Assembly (NCBI GenBank): GCA_964036045.1 | Contig: OZ038379.1 | Location: 81,808,562 to 81,872,561 of the forward strand | Origin: Eutreptiella sp. 'Long Island Sound 2002' | Lineage: Eukaryota > Euglenozoa > Euglenophyceae > Eutreptiales > Eutreptiaceae | Length of the DNA stretch: 64,000 nt | Direction: 5' to 3' | Shown: positions 58,427-64,000 of the stretch, piece by piece | How positions within the stretch are numbered: position 1 is the stretch's first letter | Layout: every line of letters starts with the position of its first letter | The notes under the pieces: model-generated | Seen by the model: the letters and a program-made list of their open reading frames with translations, nothing else | What the model was told of the DNA's origin: nothing | Databases searched by the model: none | Translations under genes and position numbers: made by a program

Positions 58427-58801
58427 GTGTCGCCGTCCGTGACCTTCATCCGTGGCCCACTAAGGAATGACCAAGCCCTACAAGCCCGGGCGCAGCTACT
58501 CGTTGAAGAAGGCGTACCAACGGAGGGCGTTCGGTTCGCGGCCTCGGTGCGAATGGCGCTATGGACCGACACTTCCGCGCACTTGGTGTCCCACTGTGCG
58601 TTCGGCTTTGAGCCGCGCAAGGGGTGGGGGTACCACGTGGTCCGCTCCTGCCCGGTGGTGCTAGCCGCGTGGTGCGGCCCGCGGGGTTGCAGACTGTGGA
58701 CCCCAAGGTGTCGTGCCACCACAAGGCATAACCCCGGGATTGTAGGCGGGGGCACGCTGCCCGGAAGCCGCATGGGAGGTTGGCGAAGGATGAGGATTTG
58801 A
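58427..58801 (+). CDS. Hypothetical protein fragment
   Basis: A 124-codon frame with VTFIRGPLRNDQALQARAQL, VEEGVPTEGVRFAASVRMAL and HCAFGFEPRKGWGYHVVRSC, ending in TGA. It is more protein-like than the overlapping minus-strand frames, which are Arg/Pro-rich. No family is recognised. It could be an upstream part of the retroelement-like region or an unrelated relic. Confidence 0.25.
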   Translation: MSPSVTFIRGPLRNDQALQARAQLLVEEGVPTEGVRFAASVRMALWTDTSAHLVSHCAFGFEPRKGWGYHVVRSCPVVLAAWCGPRGCRLWTPRCRATTRHNPGIVGGGTLPGSRMGGWRRMRI

Positions 58802-59410
58802 TCGTGCAAGTGGAGAGCGGTGCGTGGGACGTAGCAATCACGTGCTCGTTGGCACCATGTGGCTATCCCCATGTCCTTGGGGGCGGCATATGGGTCGCGG
58901 TCGGCGCACGGTCCGGGGAAATTGGAGTGGTATATCCACCGACTGAGGTCATGGGTTCCTCCAAGGCTATTACACCCGTTGTTTGAAGAGCGGATGGTGG
59001 CGTACCCTTAGGACGCCCAAGTCCTCACTCCTCTATACTTAGGGGAGTGGAACCCCCTCTCCAAGCGCGTGGCGAATGCCAACACAAGGAGGAGGGTACA
59101 TTAGGGTTTCCGTGTGGGTGTCACCCTGATAGGCGGTGAGAGGCATAGTTGGCGGCGGGAGGACACCGGAGAGTCACGGACGGCAAGGGGCTACTAGTGG
59201 TCTCCCACCTGCCAGGTAGCCGCATATGCTTGGGGGTACAAGGACACGGGACCGATGACTCAGCCATCAGTTTGAGCGATACATGTCCTTGCCGTGTTGG
59301 AATTCCAGCGCTGCACATAGGTGCTGTGCCGCTTCGTGGAAAATTCGTGATTGATCTCACTTCCTGAGTTTCCATTGATTTTCGTGTCTATTTTTTTGGG
59401 GTACCAACAA
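58802..59410. other. Stretch without a supportable gene
   Basis: Short protein-like frames only (for example TDGKGLLVVSHLPGSRICLG near 59180-59240). Nothing confirmed. Confidence 0.35.
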
Positions 59411-60464
59411 ATGGACCACGGAAAGCCCAGCATGGGGCACCGTGATGTAAGACGCTTTGCTTGGCTCCCAGCCTTGTTACGGCAGGTGTTCTTATCCGAT
59501 CACGAAATCGTCAACGTCAACACGAACAACAGCGACACCATCAGCGACCTGAGATCATCCCCCGCCATGGGTATAGCCGACCTGAAGGGCTCCCCCTCCG
59601 TCGTGACCGCCAGCGCTGACATGTACGATAGCGAGACCATCACCACCGAGGACAACCACAACTCAAGTATGGCCCACTATTACGGAGGGTACGGGCCCGG
59701 TCCAGCGAGTCCTTCCTCTTGCGCGAGTGGCAGCGACACTCAAGATCAAGATCGAGATCAACACCGGCGTTGGCCGTGTGATGGACGAGGTGACCGACAA
59801 CTTGGGTGTCTCGAAGGCCGAGGTCGACGATGCCGAAGGAGGACAAGCATTTTTGGAGACAGCCACCAGCCTGGACATCAAGTATGCTCCCGGCACCTCC
59901 ACCCTGCGCAACGCTGGGGACACCGCCGAGGTGATGGACATACCTGAGACCACGAAGGAACACAAGAATACACCTGATGCCTTCCGCGCGTGGACAAACG
60001 ACCCGCGGATGACCACTTCCTTCCGTGACATGCCAGCCGGAGACCTGTCCGCCGCCCAGGTCTATAATGACCCTGCCTGCTCCCCCGGCGTCAGCACAAA
60101 TATGGGTCAGTTGTACCAAGATACTAATGCAAAAGTACGGGGCCTCCGACAGACGGACAAGGGTGATGACACTTAGATGGTGAGGCCCTCGGAGACTGGC
60201 ATCAGCCCAAGTATCTGGGACACCTGTGGAGCCTCCGCTTCGCACTATGCTGCAGACACTCGCCGTTCGGACGTTCTGAGGCCCGATTTAATGTACAACT
60301 GGATGGGATATAACCGGCTGCCGGAAGATGCACCGCCACGAGCCAGGTTTGTTCCGCGCCCAAACAAGCCTCAAACGGCGGTGCGGAGCGCAGCTCCCCG
60401 TCATGACAACGACAACCAACAACCAAACACAAATGACATGACGGAAAACAACTTGACGGCGTGA
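59411..60464 (+). CDS. Unknown ORF of retroelement-like region, one frameshift and one amber codon
   Basis: ATG at 59411 starts MDHGKPSMGHRDVRRFAWLP, then HEIVNVNTNNSDTISDLRSS and VVTASADMYDSETITTEDNH. Near 59690 the frame changes to VLPLARVAATLKIKIEINTG, then MDEVTDNLGVSKAEVDDAEG. It runs on through TAG at 60174-60176 to TGA at 60462-60464 (MVRPSETGISPSIWDTCG and LRPDLMYNWMGYNRLPEDAP after the TAG). The sequence is non-repetitive with normal composition on both sides of the TAG. It could be read through, reassigned, or two abutting ORFs (ATG follows the TAG at once). The family is not recognised. It could be a structural or ORF1-type protein, which is inference. Confidence 0.4.
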
Positions 60465-60755
60465 GGAGCCCTGCTCCCCACCCCATACACACCACCGTAA
60501 AACCCAACGGACCAACCCCATGGCGGCCACGACCTCTGTGCACCATAGGACGTAATGGCACACACTATCCTGCTCCTGCTACACATCGGAGACCGCGGAG
60601 TGGAGCCCTGCTCCCCGCCAGCCAACAACACCAAGCTGACAACATGCAAAACCACAATTACACACCATGGACTGGTCAACGGTGGAGCGGAGCGATGCTC
60701 CCCGCCAAAAACACCAACCATAACGACGGTGCGCAGCCCTGCTCCCCGTCTGTGT
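60380..60755. repeat. Five GGAGC-CCT-GCTCC hairpin words
   Basis: GGAGCGCAGCTCCCC at about 60386, GGAGCCCTGCTCCCC at about 60465 and 60602, GGAGCGATGCTCCCCGCC at about 60689, and GCAGCCCTGCTCCCCG at about 60733. Each can form a 5-bp stem with a 3-4 base loop followed by CCCC. They span the end of the preceding ORF and the following intergenic region. Confidence 0.65.
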
Positions 60756-60957
60756 CACTACGTAGACTATTCCGTAAATGTTACGTATGACTCTGCGAAG
60801 GAGCCACACCAACAACTGGGCCTACACCCCGTGTTGAGTGTGACACCGCTGTCCTTGCATTTTCCGCAACGCTTGCGAACTAGGAATTGCCGAAACACGG
60901 CGTTCTCGCATAGATCCACCCCCCCCCTCCCCAACCCACCTTGCGTGGCACCGTAGG
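60465..60957. other. Inter-ORF region
   Basis: Contains four of the five hairpin words above and ordinary A/C-rich sequence. Frames here are Pro/Thr-biased and not supported. Confidence 0.45.
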
Positions 60958-60960
60958 TCG

Positions 60961-61815
60961 GTGATCGTGAGCGGCGCCGGACCTCCGGTTTGCCTCCCGG
61001 CAACAGTGTCAGTCATGGGCATCAAACATGCCCTCCATCACCTCACGCCACACCTACCCCCACTACATCACCAGCGACTGTTCTACCAAGGGCAGCCACT
61101 CGGAGACAACGACCCGACCCCAACATTGATCGCACACGGACCCATCCACTTGACGTTGCGACTGGTGGGTCTGAAGGGAGGAGGCAGACGGTCACGCAGG
61201 GACACGGATACCGACAGCAACAGCGACAGCGACTATGACAGCCACAGCCGTCGGAAAAAGTCTCGGAAGCGGAGCTCCAAGGGCGAACTCACCCAGGGCC
61301 TACGGGCAATTACATTCCTTGCGGACTCTGTAGCAGGAATCTGCCGATCCATCCAACAACCACCAGAAACCGTAACACCAGAAGCCTCGGCACCAGAACG
61401 CATCGGCACAAATAGACACGGAGGCCACATCCGCGATCCGACCGAGCCGCCACAGGGCGAGCCTGAGCCGCCGCAAACGCGCAGGCGCTATTGCGTGAAC
61501 ATCAACACGCGCCAAGGTGAATGGCAGGTCCTCCTGCACGACCCCGGATACCAACCCCAACCCCCATCCCCCCCTCCAACCCCTTGGGCGGAACCACTGC
61601 GGTTTTACCGCAACCCCCAAAGCCCGGAAGTTCCTTGCGCAGTCCCTGCCCTCCAACAGAGCCACAGGGACATGACCCGACAGCCCCCCCCACTGCAGGC
61701 GGCACTACACATGGAGACAACGGCGGCACATCCGGCGACTTACCACAGTGAGGCACCCCCCCCCCCCCACCGCAGACACAGTACTGACCACAGACACAGT
61801 ACCGAGCAGTGCTAG
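60961..61815 (+). CDS. Ubiquitin-like domain protein with RS-rich linker
   Basis: The frame is open upstream of 60961 (GTG) and the true start is unclear; the first ATG is 61015. Residues 1-75 read VIVSGAGPPVCLPATVSV, then MGIKHALHHLTPHLPPLHHQ, then RLFYQGQPLGDNDPTPTLIA, then HGPIHLTLRLVGLKGGG. This follows ubiquitin closely in its last two-thirds: QRLxxxGxxLxDxxT, then xIxLxLRLxGxxGG, with a Gly-Gly-Gly where ubiquitin ends in Gly-Gly. Next comes an Arg/Ser/Asp stretch (SRRDTDTDSNSDSDYDSHSR, RRKKSRKRSSKGE) and a Pro-rich tail to TAG at 61813-61815. The ubiquitin-like part is at the N-terminus, as in polyprotein or ORF1 fusions of some mobile elements. Whether the GGG is cleaved is unknown. 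Confidence 0.55.
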   Translation: MIVSGAGPPVCLPATVSVMGIKHALHHLTPHLPPLHHQRLFYQGQPLGDNDPTPTLIAHGPIHLTLRLVGLKGGGRRSRRDTDTDSNSDSDYDSHSRRKKSRKRSSKGELTQGLRAITFLADSVAGICRSIQQPPETVTPEASAPERIGTNRHGGHIRDPTEPPQGEPEPPQTRRRYCVNINTRQGEWQVLLHDPGYQPQPPSPPPTPWAEPLRFYRNPQSPEVPCAVPALQQSHRDMTRQPPPLQAALHMETTAAHPATYHSEAPPPPHRRHSTDHRHSTEQC

Positions 61816-62578
61816 AGAGGCATGGCCAGCACGTAGTTCCAAAGGACAGGCCAGGGACATGGGCAGAGTTCAGCGAACAAAATGCCGCCGCCGGCGCGTA
61901 ACCCGGCCGGGGGCTACCTGTCTACATGGCTCTCTTGGGACAGGTCCCGACCACTGGCGGAGTACGCGCAAGACCCCCGTCACCAACAAACGTATCAGGG
62001 CGGCTACCCGGCCGACCAAACGGCACCGGAAATGGGACACCCACAACAGCACCAAAAGGTATACTACACACCTGACGCACCGGACTTCCACCCCCCCCAC
62101 ACACCAACCCGGCCCCTCCCAGTCCCATGGGAAAAGGGCGCAACAGCAGGAAGTACACGCGGAACGAGCACCGGAACCTTCCGGCTGGGGACAGGCTGGG
62201 GTGTTCCCGTTCACCGGAGGCTGGGACTTTGTGGCCGCACAACAAGGGCAGCAGGCACGACCACGATAGCAGCGATGGAAAATGCGCCCACCCAGGACCC
62301 ACAAAGGGGAACTGGGGACGGTCGTCCCCAACATCCCCACCATCGCACCCCCAGACCAGCGCGACTCCGCGTCCCCCGACGTGCTCAGGGAGGTATGCGC
62401 ATGCATGTGCATGAACGGGACAACACGGGAACTTGTGACCCTCACCAACCCCTGCCTCACGTCCTTCTCCACAGTGAGCAACCGATACTGGCGTGAATCT
62501 GGAGCGAACGACCGCGTTGACGACCCACACCGCATGGACCACCCCGAGACCCGCAGGGTTAAGAGTGGCCGGCCGTAA
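61816..62578 (+). CDS. Downstream part of the ubiquitin-like ORF or next ORF, amber-interrupted
   Basis: The preceding frame stays open after TAG at 61813 and TAG at 61834-61836, giving GGYLSTWLSWDRSRPLAEYA and HQKVYYTPDAPDFHP. Around 62120-62170 the coding character moves to the next frame (GWGQAGVFPFTGGWDFVAAQ). That frame passes through TAG at 62267-62269 into LGTVVPNIPTIAPPDQRDSA, then SPDVLREVCACMCMNGTTRE, then LVTLTNPCLTSFSTVSNRYW, ending in TAA at 62576-62578. The family is unknown. One frameshift and three TAGs are needed for a single protein. Confidence 0.4.
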
Positions 62579-63330
62579 GGACGCGCCTACCGAGGCCTGC
62601 CCTGGACCACAATTATGCATACGAGTGACACAGGCAGCACAAGCCCAAACAGACCAGCACAACGTCTGGGGCGCATCATATACATATGGCCCCGAACCGC
62701 GGCCATGCTGTGAGACAAGGATGGCACACATGGACGACCCGACAGCCGGGTCATGAACGGCCGGTCGTATGGACGCGCCCACCGCGGCTTGTACCAGACC
62801 GCAGCCACGCCTACGAGTGACACAGGCAGCACAGGCCCAAACAGACAGGCACAGCGTCTGGGACGCATCATATAAGTATGGCGCTGAACTACGGCCATGC
62901 TGTGAAGCAAGTTTGGCACGCGTGGATGACCCGACAGCCGCGGGGTCAAGAACGGCCGGTCGCATGGACACGCCCAGCGCGGCTTGTACCAGACCGCAGC
63001 CACACCTCCGAGAGACACAGACAGCACAAGTCCAGAAAGACAGGCAACGCGCCTGGGACACATGATATAAGTATGGCTCTGAACTGCGGAGGCCATGCTG
63101 GGAGGCATGGACGGCAAGCACCGACGACCCGACAGCCGCGGGGCTACGAGCGGCGGGTGGTATGGACATGCCTACTGCGTCGTGCCCCAGACCGCAGCCA
63201 TGCCTACGAGTGACACAGGCAGCGCAGGCCCAGACAGACAAGCACAGCGTCTGGGACGCACCATATACATATGGCCCCAAATTGCGGAGGCCATGCTGTG
63301 AGGCACGGACGGGGCAAGCCACCACGCCTA
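62566..63330 (+). repeat. Four tandem ~192-198-bp repeats with TATA-like boxes
   Basis: The GCATCATATA anchor lies at 62673, 62865, about 63060 (CATGATATAAG) and about 63258 (CACCATATACAT). Spacings are 192, 195 and 198. Each copy contains ACCGCAGCCACGCCTACGAG-like sequence, GACACAGGCAGCAC, GTCTGGGACGCAT, a TATAAG or TATACAT box, and GCGGAGGCCATGCTG. The array ends about 110 bp before the ATG of the 2A-motif ORF. Tandem promoter monomers upstream of the first ORF are known from mouse L1 5' regions. That role here is inference. Confidence 0.8.
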
Positions 63331-63442
63331 CGACTGCAACTATGACCATTGTACATGCAGTTTGTGCACCATCTGCGCCCGTGTGGGTTTCTTAGCAACA
63401 GGCAGAGCCCCCCCCCCCCCCCCGGGACAGCACCTCCCCCCT

Positions 63443-64000
63443 ATGGGAGGGGGACCGCTCTGGACTGACCCACCACCGCGGCGAAGGACACCCTACCCCC
63501 CCAACAAACAGCAGATCCATCCTTCCCCAACTAGGATGACACGTGACCACACTAACGATGGAGATATCGAAAAAAACCCGGGCCCCATCCGCATAGATGC
63601 TACAGAGACCGAAATCCCCCCCCACCACAAGGCGATGGTCACACGACTGGCGAGCGAAATCGAAAAGGCCTCCAACCCCCATTACCCCGTCAAACTATAC
63701 AAATACGCGACCCAGGCACTCACAGAGGCACTCAAAAGCAAGCAACGGACTCCCCCCCCCCTAGAACACAACACGCACACACCACGCACGGAATCGGCGT
63801 CTACACACGGCACTTCAGAAGTACCATCACCAGAGGTCACCCCACCTTGCAGGATACACCTCCCAGGCACACCACACCCACCCACCCCAGACACATTTGA
63901 GCTTACCGTGCAAACACAAAAACACAACTCTCCAATAGGACTCAACATGACCACTGTCATCGACGTGGTATGCTCCCGATGCCACAGGGCCGATTTTTTT
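63443..64000 (+). CDS. ORF with N-terminal 2A-type NPGP motif, partial (runs off window)
   Basis: The frame is open from 63302 to the end without a stop. The first ATG is 63443, and another is at 63536. Codons 63557-63586 read DGDIEKNPGP, which fits the 2A consensus D-(V/I)-E-x-N-P-G-P exactly. 2A peptides make the ribosome skip the Gly-Pro bond. They are known at the N-terminus of ORF2 in several non-LTR retrotransposons (trypanosomes, sea urchin, molluscs). Here only about 40 residues precede the motif. The usual Leu-rich part just upstream is replaced by MTRDHTN, so activity is uncertain. After it come ordinary residues (HHKAMVTRLASEIEKASNPH), a Thr/Pro/His-rich region, and at the very end CSRCH, a possible start of a zinc-binding motif. 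No reverse transcriptase motif is inside the window. Confidence 0.6.
   Translation, partial: MGGGPLWTDPPPRRRTPYPPNKQQIHPSPTRMTRDHTNDGDIEKNPGPIRIDATETEIPPHHKAMVTRLASEIEKASNPHYPVKLYKYATQALTEALKSKQRTPPPLEHNTHTPRTESASTHGTSEVPSPEVTPPCRIHLPGTPHPPTPDTFELTVQTQKHNSPIGLNMTTVIDVVCSRCHRADFF

Noticed and set aside
61922-63349. 475-codon minus-strand frame
   Set aside because: It spans the four tandem repeats and repeats itself with them (Cys/Val/Ala-rich). The plus strand has the ubiquitin-like and downstream coding signals.
1-64000. rRNA genes, complete tRNA genes, prokaryotic promoters and terminators
   Set aside because: No sequence matching rRNA cores, no tRNA with all stems intact, and no prokaryotic gene organisation was seen.

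Overview
The window reads as nuclear DNA of a eukaryote, most likely a unicellular alga or other protist. Reasons: GT-AG introns with short exons, CCCTAA (TTAGGG-type) interstitial telomere-like tracts, tRNA-derived repeats, a very large satellite, and only transposon-like coding sequence. There are no ribosome binding sites, operons or rRNA. I cannot name the genus. Homopolymer C/G tracts of 8-18 bases occur throughout and probably cause some of the frameshifts seen.

Layout. 0-4.7 kb is gene-poor, with an inverted CTCAGTGAGC array, one possible small exon, a 50-bp minisatellite and a degenerate tRNA-like sequence. 4.7-11.4 kb holds a multi-gene mobile-element-like locus (copy 1). On the minus strand are a Pro/Lys-rich protein with a Tudor-like segment (orfB) and, overlapping its start, a transposase-like protein. 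Divergently on the plus strand is a two-exon gene (orfN) whose downstream frame ends in a SAM domain. 11.6-12.0 kb carries a minus-strand ubiquitin-like fragment. 12-19.8 kb is mostly degraded non-coding sequence. 19.8-23 kb holds a decayed second copy of the locus (copy 2), with orfN, transposase-like gene and orfB all on the plus strand. Both copies have an intron at the same codon of orfN, but the introns are filled with different inverted-repeat motifs: GTTCATAA/TTATGAAC in copy 1 and TTGTTCCGGCGACGTTCC in copy 2.

23.65-47.7 kb is a satellite with higher-order repeat structure. Monomers of about 200 bp (types A-G, plus a half monomer and a 214-bp foreign insert) form a unit of about 1.72 kb, present about 14 times. 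An older, strongly diverged flank runs from 47.7 to 51.9 kb and is interrupted at 50.43-51.35 kb by tRNA-like sequences. This is the organisation expected of a centromeric or other heterochromatic block, but centromere function is inference.

52-58.3 kb is decayed coding sequence, dispersed GGGCTNTGCANAGCCC palindromes and an 83/99-bp tandem array between CCCCCCGTA-rich tracts. 58.4-64 kb looks like retroelement coding sequence. It has an unknown ORF with one amber codon, a ubiquitin-like/RS-rich ORF, four tandem copies of a ~195-bp TATA-bearing repeat, and an ORF running off the window end that has a GDIEKNPGP (2A-type) motif near its N-terminus.

A cross-cutting observation: in the frames that show homology or coding character, I count eleven in-frame stops and all are TAG. 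Either this is chance decay, or UAG is read as sense in this genome or by these elements.
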